64,000 bases of DNA from Corticium candelabrum (Eukaryota; Porifera; Homoscleromorpha; Homosclerophorida; Plakinidae): contig NC_085089.1 in NCBI RefSeq assembly GCF_963422355.1, positions 7,534,052-7,598,051 on the forward strand, written 5' to 3'. The notes under the pieces are model-generated. The model worked only from the letters and a program-made list of their open reading frames with translations, was not told the DNA's origin and made no database searches. Below, in pieces: positions 25,501 to 39,470 of this stretch; positions within the stretch are counted from its first letter, which is position 1; each line of letters opens with the position of its first letter. Position numbers and translations under genes: made by a program.

Positions 25501-25794
25501 CCTGGTAAACCTTGTAAGCCTGACAAGCCTTGTGTTCCTGGTACCCCAGGCATGCCTCTCTGACCCACAGGACCAGGAAGACCTCGAGGACCAGTAAGAA
25601 CAGCTGGATCACAAGAGACTGCTGATGATTTCTAAAATATACAACAAAAACACTTAGCAGCAATTACTCTTGTGTTTGACTGCACTTGTCAATCAAACTA
25701 TTTGCTAGAGAAGTTTGGATGCTACCTCAACACAAAAGATCACTTGAAGCCATGAAAATAACAGCACAATTTCCACAACAAAATGTGCTGCCAT
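22564..25794 (-). CDS. Collagen plus fibrinogen-related secreted protein, copy F (intact reference copy)
   Basis: Exons: E1 25726-25794, E2 25476-25631, E3 25279-25359, E4 25065-25205, E5 24924-25004, E6 23891-23989, E7 23297-23418, E8 23148-23241, E9 22564-23088; 455 aa. Signal peptide 1-23 ([15 protein letters not shown]...), then KSSAVSCD with a Cys likely to form interchain bonds, about 51 unbroken Gly-X-Y triplets (including KGERGD), a coiled-coil neck [19 protein letters not shown], a Cys domain GTCNMS-like (here DTCNMS...LLFCDSEQW), then SCSAV...VYCD, the N-terminal signature of fibrinogen-related domains. E9 continues with DGWCNV, DHC, PPEP, DCRWENC and a terminal Cys. The second half is not a canonical fibrinogen fold by eye. 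By architecture it should be a secreted trimer, ficolin-like; the ligand is unknown. The start is set by the conserved ATG before the hydrophobic stretch. Confidence 0.82.
24160..24910 (+). other. Promoter-like cassette in intron 5 of copy F
   Basis: Same antisense cassette as in copy A, with TATAAATA near 24837 and AATAAA near 24900. Copy F pairs this intron with a type 2 promoter, unlike A, D and I. Confidence 0.38.
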
Positions 25795-26650
25795 CTCGTA
25801 GAGAACAAAGAGCTGAAATGCACAGTAACCTGTTGTTACTTCAATACAATAGACTGACACCCACACCCAGTGAGAACGAGATTACACAGAAAAGTTCAGG
25901 AAGTTCACAGTCTCGATTAGTAATTGACAAATCACAATGCAAGATGAGCATCAACTGAATTACCACAACAGCTTCCATCCACGTGAAACACACATGTACC
26001 TTCACATGCTCCACACATGACATCATTGCTAGTATGTAATACAATAGTATGCATTACACACCCAACAATCAAACTCGCGTCTACCAAAGTTACCCATTAA
26101 AACATATAGCTAATATCTGATTGTTTACATAATTATTAGACTCACCACACCAACATTCCAGTATTTAGCATTTGCTCAAAGTTCAAATATTAAATCAAAA
26201 TTAAATATCAAAGTCACACTTCAAAAATGTCATTGTTGATATCAACAGAAAGGTGTGCACCAACTGATGATCAACCTCTAGCCTTTGTTGCTCCAACAAC
26301 AAAACGTTTATGAAGATAATTAATTGATATAAATATATAAACGTCCAAACCACCACAAGTAAGACAATCACTGGTTGTTCAGTTTTAATAGCCTACACCA
26401 TTAATATTTGAAATGTAGCTAAAAATAATCACAAAGAGAAATACATTTCAGCTTTCAGTCATTGTAGGCTAAGTGATCACATTGATGTTTGTCAGTTTGT
26501 GATGGCATGAAGAGTGTAGGTTACGTTCTCTACATTTAACATTAGCCCAACTAAATCCTTACTGTACATGCAGTTTTAATACTTGCTGGTGTCAAATATT
26601 ATGCAATAGTCTTCTGTAGAACTTCAACTATCTCTAAAACCTCAATGTCC
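25795..26650 (-). promoter_or_regulatory. Type 2 promoter / 5' flank of copy F
   Basis: About 850 bp shared at very high identity with the 5' flanks of G (32202-33060), K (53086-53940) and L (62842-63660). The segment just before the ATG aligns with type 1 (both have GTGCATT about 30 bp upstream), but farther upstream the two promoter types are unrelated. No clear TATA; TATTGTAT occupies its place. Confidence 0.5.
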
Positions 26651-26684
26651 AAGTGCACATTCTTAGGCATGTGCATGCGTGCAC

Positions 26685-27450
<766 letters not shown>

Positions 27451-28286
27451 TGTCATTTCTAACTTCATAATCATAAAACAAATAATTATTTATCTACATC
27501 TAAATTTCCATTTTGACCAAATCAAGAACACATTTCTCAACTTAATTAATTAATTATTCAATACAATTCTATCTTGTACTGTAGACCTAGTCTCACTCCG
27601 CCTCGTCATTCCCCAGATTGTCAATCCTCAGAAAGTCTATTAAACCACTCTGCTCTACTTCAGCGTAAGCAGTAGCTTGCACGAACTCAACCAGCAAGTA
27701 TTTGCCATCAGACAACACACGCATCTGCATCTGGTCGACATACGTGTCACGTGACATTAGAAAGTCCAGAAGTTTGGCGCTGACTGCCGCTATGTCTCAT
27801 ACGCGTCGTGCCTCATGTTTGACTAAGCGCATGCGCATATTCTGGCGCGGGTACCTCACTAGCTACACTGTATTGAAATAGAACCTAAATGACTGGAAGA
27901 AGCTGATTATCTTGTGTACAAACTGCTAGGGAAGGTGCAGTTGCAGTTGGTCAAAGTTCGGTTGCAACTTGCATTCACTTACGAAACTTACACGCCTAAC
28001 AGAGTTTCATTTGTCCTCCCTACATACTTTATTCAATTATTCTTACTTGGATAAATAAAATAGATATCAAATATTCTATTGCCATTAATGACCATATAAG
28101 CTACAACGCAATACAAAAACAATGTTTTTGCAATTTTCACGTAAACTTTTATGGTTGGAAATCAGAAACACAACAAAAGCCAACAATGCTGAGAAGTACT
28201 GACAAGAAAGCCCAAGTTTCACGGTACTAGATGTTACATTTCATACAATGCAAACAAGATCAACATGCACAGTACTGTGTGCAAAG
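27451..28286 (-). other. 3' flank of copy G
   Basis: No gene. A shortened version of the family 3' flank, with GCGCATGCGC at 27827-27836. Confidence 0.5.
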
Positions 28287-31200
28287 TCAACAAAGAAATA
28301 CGGCAACTGTCATTTGCACATGCTCTTTCTTAGATGAGATAGATGAAGGTAAGTAACAATTCTCCCAGCGACAGTCTCTCTTACTCTTGTATTGGTCTGT
28401 TTCACAGTTTTGGTTGTATACGCCAGGCTTCCATTTATCAAATGTCAATCCCGGTATTCCACCTGCAACAATATTTGGCTCTGGAGGAATCCCATTTCCT
28501 TGATCGCAATGATCTGTAATTTTGACTGGATTGTTGAGTATTGCTCCACGCCATGACTTTCCCACTTCAGAATTACGATCACCACGATATGCATACACAA
28601 CTTCTCCTTCGTGATAAGCAACTGTCAATTGAACATTACCAGGAACAATATCCTTGTTACCCACATTACACCAACCATCAGACAGATCAGTACATGGACG
28701 ATCCACTGAACTGAAAGTACGCATGTCATCAGTTGGATTTCCAACTTGAAAATATGAGTGTTTCCACACAAGTGCACACCCACTAGAGATCACAGAATAA
28801 TCACAATAAACCTACACAAATATTTCTTACTCAGTAAATAACAAAGTTTGATAACTACCAACATGGATACCTTTACAGGTGACAGAGAGTTGACTTTCTG
28901 CACAAACTGAAGAGAGTTGATCTTATGTTCACCTGCAGAACAAGATTTATATGATTTCGATTTTGATGATCTAACGAAAACAATAATTTAATTTACATGT
29001 TCAAACTTGAATTCAATAAAAGTAACTTACATCTCAACCCACTGCTCAGAATCACAAAACAGCAGAGATTTCTTAGTATTGTGGTAGAACAAATAACCTG
29101 ATGTGCTCATGTTGCATGTACCAGCTTCATCACCAACTGGAACCCTGGGAACCTAATGAGTGCAACATAAATTTGTAGTGCACTTAGAGCATCGATTGTA
29201 TAAATCAAATTGTATGGCATAGTTTGTATATTATCTATTAATTCAGATATACTGTATTGTAGTTATCACTGCTAGACTTATCTCTATTATAGGCAAGTCC
29301 AATGTGGCTTGTTTGTTTCAAGTAATAATATTAATTGTTTGCTACTTGCTGCTATTAATGTCATATCACTTTGTCTACAACCAGAGACGAAAATTTGTGT
29401 AGCATTTTAAAGTTACTAATGCTGTAGAGGAATTATGTACACACATGCAGTTGTGTATTGCAGTGAAATTTGACAGGTGTTAATTAAACAGCACCTACCA
29501 AGTTGCAGTAAAGCAAACAAAAGACATTCATGAGTTACAACTAAACTATTTTTAGCAGCCATTTCTTAATCATGAAGTCGCAACTTTGAATCTAAATTGC
29601 AGTTAGCTTTAACTAATTACTAGATAAGAAATAACAATTAATATATTATCATCATTGCCAGTAAATCCTACATTTCTATGTTTGCTGCTCACATTGCCAA
29701 ACACCACTTGACATTTATCAACAGAAAGAAACCCACAACAAATTTACATGCCAATGCTATACATTCGATATCTACAACTATGTCTTGCTCACTTCCATTT
29801 CCCAAATTATTTAGACAACACATTGTATTAATTATAAAACCACACATGGTTCCACAAATGTGGTCACATTACACAGGTGGTCCTAATAAAAAGTTTGGCT
29901 GCCCGGATGTTGCACCAACATTCACCCTTTGAGCACATGAAGCCTCCATTTATTAGCTATAACGTCATCAGTAGTCCTGCGTTTTCCATTTGATCCAATG
30001 AAGCGCCACTACCAACATGTCCATGACTTCGGCTTTTGTTTGATGATGTTCTGAATCTGGGTTTTACCAACCTCGAAGTCCATTATGATCTGCCTAGCAG
30101 ATCTCCCCTTTTCTGAGAGCTAGATAGCTTGATAACTTGAACTCGTTCGCTGAGCTTCAGTTCTCTTCGTCTAGATCTGTTCGTTGTCACGTGCAAAGCT
30201 GGCTTCAAGCTTCTAAACACTAGATATCCCATATAATGCCTGACCTACGTCAAGCGCGGTTGTGCAAAAGGTTGCATCCGGTCGACTTACGGAGGTTGAG
30301 ACCTTGGCTTGGTCACTATGACAGTGGTTGCTGGTCGCGTTAGCTAGTTGGTCGCACTAGCAAGGTTATTTTGTATTACAAATGGTCTGTGCACACAATA
30401 ATAGTCGCTTAGCAAAGTGGTCGTACTACTAAAGTGACCGCAAGTATAGGTTTACTGTACCTTCAGTTCATTGTACAATCTTGTTACCAAACTTTCAAGT
30501 TTCTTTATTTCAGAAAGTGGAGTTAATCCAGGAATGCCTTGCAAACCTTGTGAGCCTTTCTAAAAAAACACCAATGTCTCTTTGGTGTCATTATGCAACT
30601 TTGCTATTTACAAAGACAGAACACACTCTCAAGCAAAACTGTCCATGACAATCACTCATGCGTAAATCTCCTCTCCTTTACAGTTCCAAACAACAGCAAC
30701 ACAAACATTTAATAAGCAGTATCTAATGCTACGTTTACACAGACAAGACAAATGGGGACCAGCCAGCCTGTTCGGGTATTCCAGCAGGGTGTGAATTGTT
30801 GAACGAGTCAGCACACGTTTACACTGCTGGTTTAGAAGCAAGCCAAGTAGGTGATTTATTATCACGTGATTGTCATGTGTCCCTAAAGGTAATAAACATG
30901 GATGCCAGAGCAATTGTTTTGCGTGTGCTCTTGTTTGAAAGACGGCATAATAGAGTGTGGCAGATAAAGTGGCGTGCAAGACAGCCATTCTTTAGCACTG
31001 CTGTCAGTCTAAACGAGCAGCACTACTGCTCATGATAATGACTGCTCAGTTTGGACAGTTTTGTCTCCCCAAAACAAAATGAGATAGAGATTCGTCGTCA
31101 GACAACGCCATATCTGAAAGTACATCAGCTGTACATGCGATATACCACCATGCCATCTAGCCTACTCACGTTTACACTACTTGATGGAATTGAATGAGCT

Positions 31201-32201
31201 GAGCCAGCCCACTCCGCCCACTCCCAACTTGGACCGGTCACATTTAAATTGGCATGTTGGAACAGGCAGCACCAAGCTGAAAAGATCCAGCCCGGTCAAA
31301 AATGCAGTGTAAACTGGATATAAATTTACCTCTCCTTTGTATCCAGGAAATCCTCTAACTCCTTGTAAACCTCTTGGACCCAATGGACCTTGAATACCTT
31401 GATCTCCTCTCTGCAAATAAAATTTATTACTCAATATCAATAAACAAATTTAATCAACATCATGTCTTCTTACACGACCAACTTCTCCTTTTACTCCATT
31501 TTCACCTTTGTGTCCTACGTCACCTCGTTCTCCTTTCAATCCAACAAAACCTCGCAATCCAATGTTGCCTTTTTCTCCTTTCGGTCCAGCCTTGCCTCTC
31601 ACTCCAGGTACACCCTAACACAAAACACTTAAATTGAGTTCGTCTAAATGCAGTATAACCAAAAATTATTGAATTATCATCTCACCTTCTCACCTTGCAA
31701 TCCAATTGACCCCTTCTGACCTGCTGGGCCAACACGACCAGGAAGACCTTGTACACCGACAGGACCCTACAATACATTTTACATTAGATCAAATCTGTCA
31801 ACACCACAAACAACCATCTGCTGCTCTACATTGAAACAACAGAGTCTACTTTACAGACTTTATTTAATTCATATAAACTCACTGGATCTCCCGTCTTTCC
31901 AAATGCTCCCGGTAAACCTTGGAAGCCTGACAAGCCTTGTGTTCCTGGTACCCCAGGCATGCCTCTCTGACCCACAGGACCAGGAAGACCTCGAGGACCA
32001 GTAACAACAGCTGGATCACAAGAGAATGCTGATGATTTCTAAAATATACAACAAAAACATTTAGCAGCAATTACTCTTGTGTTTGACTGCACTTGTCAAT
32101 CAAATTATTTGCTAGAGAAGTTTGGATGCTACCTCAACACAAAAGATCACTTGAAGCCATGAAAATAACAGCACAATTTCCACAACAAAATGTGCTGCCA
32201 T
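28287..32201 (-). CDS. Collagen plus fibrinogen-related secreted protein, copy G (intact)
   Basis: Exons: E1 32133-32201, E2 31883-32038, E3 31686-31766, E4 31474-31614, E5 31330-31410, E6 30461-30559, E7 29031-29152, E8 28871-28970, E9 28287-28811; 457 aa. Organised like copy F, but with the longer E8 (KSKSYKSC), the long intron 6 holding a pogo remnant, and the MITE-like insert in intron 5. Helix differences include GDVGHKGEN and RGFVG. Variable-site residues in E9 are DQG, NIVAG, KWK, YNQN, ETDQ, KSKRD and KKEH, several of them private to this copy. Type 2 promoter. Likely functional. Confidence 0.82.
29870..30457 (-). mobile_element. pogo/Tigger-like remnant in intron 6 of copy G
   Basis: Paralogue of 12205-12836. 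The end at the E6 donor reads CAGTAAACCTATACTTGCGG, one A shorter than in C. Also carries the GGTCGC repeats and the helix-turn-helix relic. Confidence 0.65.
30729..31316. mobile_element. MITE-like insert in intron 5 of copy G
   Basis: Same insert as 13112-13703, bounded by CTACGTTTACAC and GTGTAAACTGG. Confidence 0.43.
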
Positions 32202-33060
32202 CTCGTAGAGAACAAAGAGCTGTAATGCGCAGTAACCTGTTGTTACTTCAATACAATAGACTGACACCCACATCCAGTGAGAACGAGATTACACAGAAAA
32301 GTCGAGGAAGTTCACAGTCTCAATTAGTAATCGACAAATCACAATGCAAGATGAGCATCAACTGAATTACCACAACAGCTTCCATCCACGTGAAACACAC
32401 ATGTACCTTCACATGCTCCACACATGACATCATTGCTAGTACGTAATACAATAGTATGCATTACACACCCAACAATCAAACTCGTGTCTACCAAAGTTAC
32501 CCATTAAAACATATAGCTAATATCTGATTGTTTACATAATTATTAGACTCACCACACCAACATTCCAGTATTTAGCATTTGCTCAAAGTTCAAATATTAA
32601 ATCAAAATTAAATATCAAAGTCACACTTCAAAAATGTCATTGTTGATATCAACAGAAAGGTGTGCACCAACTGATGATCAACCTCTAGCCTTTGTTGCTC
32701 CAACAACAAAACGTTTATGAAGATAATTAATTGATATAAATATATAAACGTCCAAACCACCACAAGTAAGACAATCACTGGTTGTTCAGTTTTAATAGCC
32801 TACACCATTAATATTTGAAATGTAGCTAAAAATAATCACAAAAGAAATACATTTCAGCTTTCAGTCATTGTAGGCTCAGTGATCACATTGATGTTTGTCA
32901 GTTTGTGATGGCATGAAGAGTGTAGGTTACGTTCTCTAGATTTAGCATTAGCCCAACTAAATCCTTATTGTCCATGCAGTTTTAATAGTCTTAATGACTT
33001 GCTGGTGTCAAATATTATGCAATAGTCTTCTGTAGAACTTCAGCTATCTCTAAACCCTTA
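32202..33060 (-). promoter_or_regulatory. Type 2 promoter / 5' flank of copy G
   Basis: Near-identical to 25795-26650. No coding exon seen. Confidence 0.5.
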
Positions 33061-33108
33061 ATGTCCAAGTGCACATTCTTAGGCACGTGCATGTGCATGG
33101 TTGCACTT

Positions 33109-33119
33109 ACACACAAACA

Positions 33120-33176
<57 letters not shown>

Positions 33177-33203
33177 CCACCACCACCACCACCACCACCA
33201 CAC
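33109..33203. repeat. (CA)n followed by (CAC)n
   Basis: CA run 33113-33172, then about nine ACC/CAC units to 33203. Confidence 0.95.
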
Positions 33204-33838
33204 CTTCCTTTCTTTCTTCTATGCTACTCAGTTACAAGGTAACAACTCCTGAACAATGTGTTACATAAATAGATAAAAAAAGAAACTGTTAGGTTGTCTG
33301 ATCTTGATGTTGATGAGCTCGCACAAGAGAAGCAAGTCCAGCTTTAGATCAACATGTACTCATGACTGGTACACAAAAAGCACATCAGAGATTGTGGCAT
33401 AACTTTTGGAACATTGCTGTGAGTTCAAAATGCAAACATCGACAACCGGTTGAGACATCGTTACAGGAGAATTGGACAAGATGAGATTATATAGTGAATA
33501 CACGGCTGTCCAGTCCTTATGCTCACTCTAGCAAAAGACGAGTATGCCCACTGATGGACCATTCGAAACGAGACGACCAGTAGACGTCCAGATTCACAGG
33601 TTATAGGGTAGTCTTTCCGGTGTGTTTCCAAAAAGATATTTCGAATGGTATAGGACCTACTCTAACAGCCAGATGCAGAACTGTGTTGATAAACTGATGA
33701 TTGAGCTACGAGAAGTAACTCCTGTGTAGATTGATCACAACTCACAAATCACTGTAGCCGCTGTCGTTCTTCAAAATAAGCTGGCAACCACAGAGCTCAT
33801 GTGCATAATAAAAGCTGTGGCCACCATCTACATCTGGG
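33204..33838. other. Unique intergenic sequence
   Basis: Not shared with other intergenic regions of the array. Frames are broken everywhere, and I recognise no domain, RNA or repeat. Confidence 0.5.
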
Positions 33839-33884
<46 letters not shown>

Positions 33885-33918
33885 CACACACACACAACAC
33901 ACACACACACACACACAG

Positions 33919-33978
<60 letters not shown>

Positions 33979-33989
33979 CACACACACAG

Positions 33990-34041
<52 letters not shown>

Positions 34042-34114
34042 CACACACACAGTCACACACACACACACACACAACACACACACAGTCACACACACACACA
34101 CACAACACACACAG

Positions 34115-34193
<79 letters not shown>

Positions 34194-34196
34194 CAC
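33839..34196. repeat. Higher-order CA satellite with AACACA/CAGTCA spacers
   Basis: A 360-bp CA tract broken at intervals by 'AACACACACACAGTCACAC'-type units, forming a nested tandem structure rather than a pure microsatellite. Confidence 0.92.
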
Positions 34197-35064
34197 ATTT
34201 TTAACTTCATCTTAAACATATAATCATAAAACAAATAACTAAATTACTAATTTTTATGAGAAATCTGTTCTTAATTAATTAATTAATTATTTGATCAAAT
34301 TGAAACTTAGTGTAGATAGACTACGCTCGGCAATAATTATCTTGCAGACCTACCACTCTGTTCTACTTCAAGGTTAAGCAGTAGCTTGCACAAACGACGA
34401 ACACGATCAATAAGCATTTCTAGCTAGCTGGCAACCATCTAAAGACCCGGATAAACAATTCGTAGACTCAACACATACTGGTCAACATACGTGTCACGTA
34501 ACATTAGAAAGTCCGGAAGTTTGGCACTGACTGCTGCTATCTTCTTCTCTGTCGAATACGTGTCTCATGTTTTGGTAAGCGTATGCATATGCGCATGCGC
34601 ACGCTCTGTGTAACTACACACAATATGGATATCTCATTTAGAATGTATTGAAATAGAACATTGGATTGAATGGATTGAAAGAGCAAAATCGGAAGAAGCT
34701 GATTATCTTTTACAAACTGCTAGGAAAGGAAGCAGTTGCCAGTTGGTCAAAAGTAGTTGCAATCACTTGTCTAACTATAGCTATGAAAGTAAATTTGTCC
34801 TCATTACATAGACTTTATTCAAACTTTATTATACTTGCCCAAACAAAGTAAAAGCTATCAAATATATTCCACTATTACCATTATGATGTACGTCTAATAA
34901 GCTACAGGAAATCTAATCTCCTAGGGTTGGAAATTAAATCAGCCAATGATGCTGTGAAGTCCTGACAAGAAAGCCCAAGGTTTACAATACTAGATGTTAC
35001 ATTTCATACAATGCAAACATGCAAGATCAACATGCAACTACCCCATGCAGTGCTGTGTGTAAAG
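34197..35064 (-). other. 3' flank of fragment H
   Basis: Family 3' flank, divergent. GCGCATGCGC at 34591-34600. No gene. Confidence 0.48.
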
Positions 35065-35462
35065 TCAACAAAGAAATATAGCAACTGTCATTTGTACAAA
35101 ATGTGTTTTGGATGAGATAGATGAAGGTAAATGACAATTCTCCCAGCGACAGTCTGAGTCAGACACAGTCTTGTAATAATCTGCATCGCAGTTAACCTTG
35201 AATACGCCAGGCCTCCGTTTGTCACATGTCAATCCTGGTATTCAATACTTGGCTCTGGAGGAATCCCATTTCCTTTTGTGCAATGATCTGTAATGTTGAC
35301 TGGATTGTTGAGTATTGCTCCACGCCATGACTTTCCCAGTTCAGAATTACGATCACCACCATATGCATACACAACTTCTCCTTCGTGATAAGCAACTGTG
35401 AACATTACCAGGAACATTATCCTTGTTACCCACGTACATTACACCAACCATCAGACAGATCA
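35065..35462 (-). pseudogene. Decayed last-exon fragment, copy H
   Basis: Aligns to the 3' three-quarters of E9. It keeps [38 protein letters not shown] and NGIPPEPSI, but has several indels (losses at GIPGL and at QLT, 4 to 6 nt gains elsewhere). It breaks off within the codons for DLSDGW at 35462, where unrelated AATTAATT-rich flank begins. No other exons remain. Confidence 0.78.
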
Positions 35463-36193
35463 AATTAATTAATTAAGAAATCTGTTCTTGATTTGATCAA
35501 ATTAAAAATAGTAGGTCTAAAGATAAACAATTTTTACGATGAACTCTAGATTTCCCCAACCTGGTTATGCACGTGACGCTGGATAACACATACTGGTCGA
35601 CATACGCATCATGTGACATTAGAAGGTCCTCAATTCAAAGTTTGGACTGATTGCCGCTATCTTCTCTGTCAACATTTGACATCAGGCTAGTTGTTGGCTC
35701 ATGTTTGTCTAAGGGTATGCGCATGCGCTTGCTCTGTGTAACTGATCTGCAGCATGTCTTACTAATTTTAGGAAACTAGAACACAGGATCGAATGGATTG
35801 GAAGAGCAAATCGGAAGAAGCTTAAGCTAATTATCTTGTGTACAAATTGCTTATAAAAGAAGGAAGCAGTTGCCAGTTGGTCAAAGTTCGGTTGCAATCA
35901 CTTATTTGTCCTCACTACATACTTTATTCAAACTCTATTCTACTTGCTCAAATAAAACAGCTATCAATTATTCTATTACTATTATGATATAAGCTACAAC
36001 GCAATACAAAAACAATTTGTTTTTGCAATTTCACGTAATAAACTCTTATGTTTGGAATCAGAAACACAACAAAAGCAAATGATGCTGTGAAGTCCTGACA
36101 AGAAAGACCAAGATTCACAATACTAGATGTTACATTTCATACAATGCAAACAAGATCAACATGCAACTACCCCATGCAGTGCTGTGTGCAAAG
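35463..36193 (-). other. 3' flank of copy I
   Basis: Joins H directly. Contains a second full family 3' flank with GCGCATGCGC near 35719. No gene. Confidence 0.48.
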
Positions 36194-39100
36194 TCAACAA
36201 AGAAATATAGCAACTGTCATTTGTACATGCTGTGTTTTGGATGAGATAGATGAAGGTAAGAGACAATTTCCCCAGCGACAGTCAGACATTTTCTTGTATA
36301 TATCTGTATCACAGTTATCAGTGTATACACCAGGATTCAATTTGTCAAATATCAATCCTGGTATTCCATCTATATCAATACTTGGCTCTGGAGGAATCCC
36401 ATTTCCATTTGTGCAATGATCTGTAATGTTGACTGGATTGTTGAGTATTGCTCCACGCCATGACTTTCCCAGTTCAGAATTACGATCACCACGATATGCA
36501 TACACAACTTCTCCTTCATGATAAGCAACTGTCAACTGAACATTACCAGGAACATTATCCTTGTTACCCACATTACACCAACCATCAGACAGATCAGTAC
36601 ATGGACGATCGACTGAACTGAAAGTACGCATGTCATCAGTTGGATTTCCGACTTGAAAATATGAGTGTTTCCACACAAGTGCACACCCACTAGAGATCAC
36701 AGAATAATCACAATAAACCTACACAAATATTTCTTAGTCAGCAAATAACAAAGTGTGATAACTACCAACATGGATACCTTTACAGGTGAACGAGAATTGA
36801 CTTTCTGCACAAACTGAATAGAGTTGAGCTTATGTTCAACAGCAGAACAAGATTCGTATGATTTCCATGATCTAATAAAAACAATAATTTAATTTACATG
36901 TTACACTTGAATTCAATAACAGCAGCTTACATCTCAACCCACTGCTCAGAATCACAAAACAGCAGAGATTTCTTAGTATTGTGGTAGAACAAATCACCAG
37001 ATGTGCTCATGTTACATGTACCAGCTTCATCACCGTATGAAACTCGAGAAACCTAATGAGTGCAACACAACTTGTGATACAGATAGTTAAATGTCTTTTT
37101 GTTTAAATTAAAACAAAATAAAACATTAAATTTAAATTTATCAATTGTATGGCATAGTTTGTATTATGTCTATTATCTTTATTAAAACATTATATTATCA
37201 CTATCAGTGCTGGCCTTACTGCAATTCAATTGTGTTAAAATAAAATTATCTTATATTTCTATATTTGCTGCCCACAGTCCCAAACACCACTTGGCATTTG
37301 TCACAAGAAAGTATAGTGATATAGTATCTATCAACTCACAACATGTTTACTGTACACATTCTCACTGCTATACATCTAATAGACATTCACTAGCCTCAAC
37401 ACTACAAAACATAATCACAATAAAGTGTAATCTATTTGGTAGCTTCTGTTATCATTGAAGGCTTTGCACATACAAGTTACATATGACCTACAATTCTGGT
37501 AATTAGACATACATTAGACAACAGATTGTACTAGACAGTTCATACACGTTTGCTTCATACAAACAAAACATACCTTCAGTTCATTGTATAATTTTGTCAC
37601 CAAACGTTCAAGTTTCTTTATTTCAGAAAGTGGAGTTAATCCAGGAATGCCTTGCAAACCTTGTGAACCTTTCTAAAACACAAACAAATACTAAAATAAG
37701 TATTTCTATTGGATATTACTTGCAACTTTGCCATTTCAAGAAATAAGACTTTCTCTTAAGTAAAACTATCCATCCACCTTCACTCGTCCACAAATCTCCC
37801 CTTTCAGTTACAAACAACAGCAATACAAACATTAATGAATAGAAGCACATTACAGTGTTAAACCCTCGGCCAGTGTATGTAATCACATATCCTGTCATGT
37901 GATAATGTTTTGCATACTGAGGTTTTAGCCCAACCCAGTCGCCTCAGTTAAGGTTTCCAATGCATCCGTTTAGCTAAACAAAGGTGCAAAGCATCTCCAG
38001 ACTTGCATACTTACAAGTCAGTCGCTTCATCCCACAAACAGGCGCACTGTCATGGACAAAGCACATTCCCCTTTGCAAATTCCCATAGAGCACCAAATTT
38101 CTGTTGAAAACGACACTATAGTGATTTTGCAGCAAAACCGCGGCCGCTCAGACACACACACCAAAAATTCAAGCTGTCAGACTGCAGAACCACTATGAAG
38201 AAAGTCTGTGGAACAAGCAAAATGTTACAAGTCAGGTACAGCTATACGTACCGCATAGCACCTGAATCCAGTACATTCGCTCTCTAGTTGCCTGGCTGTT
38301 GGTGGGAAAACATGCATGTACAAATGTAGACTATAGACGTTGTTTCTATGTGCTAAACTCTTATGTAAAGTAAAGGACTAAACACCATGTACAAGATGGT
38401 TGCCTGATTGCCGAATTCTTGGTACCATCTGCCAAACAAAGAGAGGTGGAGGCTTATGATGACACCACTTCTCGTCTATTGGTCGGAATAGCTTCATTTG
38501 CAACTGTGCTAATCGAGTATAAATACGGTCGTACGTCAGACGACTTCTATACCAGTAGCACGGATATCCGGGCTTCTGGTAATAAACAGTAAACTAAACT
38601 TACCTCTCCTTTGTATCCAGGAAATCCTCTAACTCCTTGTAAACCTCTTGGACCCACTGGACCTTGAATACCTTCATCTCCTCTCTGCGAATAAATTTAT
38701 TACTTTATCAATAAACAAATAACAATGTTATGAACATATTGTCTTCTTACACGACCAACTTCTCCTTTTACTCCATTTTCACCTTTTAGTCCTACGTCAC
38801 CTCGTTCTCCTTTCAATCCAACAGAACCTCGCAATCCAATGTTGCCTTTTTCTCCTTTCGGTCCAGCCTTGCCTCTCACTCCAGGTACACCCTAACACAA
38901 AACATTTAAAGTGAGTTTGTCTAAATGCAGTATAACCAGAAATTATTGAATTGCCATCTCACCTTCTCACCAGACAGACCAATTGAACCCTTCTGACCTG
39001 CTGGGCCAACACGACCAGGAAGACCTTGTGGGCCAACTGGACCCTACAATACATTATACCTTTCAACATCACAAACATCCCTTCTACAGTCAAATGACAG

Positions 39101-39470
39101 AATGTGTACTTTACAACTTCCATTTAACAATCTAGACTCACTGGATCTCCCGTCTTTCCAAATGCTCCTGGTAAACCTTGTAAGCCTGACAAGCCTTGTG
39201 TTCCTGGTACCCCAGGCATGCCTCTCTGACCCACAGGACCAGGAAGACCTCGAGGACCAGTAAGAACAGCTGCATCACAAGAGACTGCTGATGATTTCTA
39301 AATTTGCAACAACAAAAACAAACTAGAAAATTGTTCACTACGTCACATGACTATATAGTCTTCTGGTCAACAAAACACATGCTAGGACGCTCTGTTCATA
39401 CTTCAGAACAACTGATCATTTGAAGCCATAAAAACAACTGGATAATTGTCAAAACAAAATGTACTGCCAT
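36194..39470 (-). CDS. Collagen plus fibrinogen-related secreted protein, copy I (intact)
   Basis: Exons: E1 39402-39470, E2 39142-39297, E3 38963-39043, E4 38751-38891, E5 38604-38684, E6 37574-37672, E7 36931-37052, E8 36778-36871, E9 36194-36718; 455 aa. Type 1 signal peptide ([16 protein letters not shown]) and promoter. E7 is the [11 protein letters not shown] form, as in A, B and D. E9 variable residues: [24 protein letters not shown], and CRWGNC where other copies have CRWENC. VNITD replaces VKITD. All exons are open. Confidence 0.82.
37840..38590 (+). other. Promoter-like cassette in intron 5 of copy I
   Basis: Same antisense cassette as in copy A, with TATAAATA near 38519 and AATAAA near 38581. 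Confidence 0.38.

Noticed and set aside
25686-25958. 90-codon plus-strand frame [11 protein letters not shown]... conserved in F, G and K and shorter in J and L
   Set aside because: It is antisense to E1 and the proximal promoter of type 2 copies. Its conservation follows from recent duplication of the block, and it matches no family.
33204-33838. Possible degraded transposase or integrase between G and H
   Set aside because: Some frames look faintly coding, but no motif chain could be supported.
33799-34223. Long open frames of Thr-His or Val-Cys repeats
   Set aside because: Pure translation of CA/TG microsatellites, here and at the other CA tracts.
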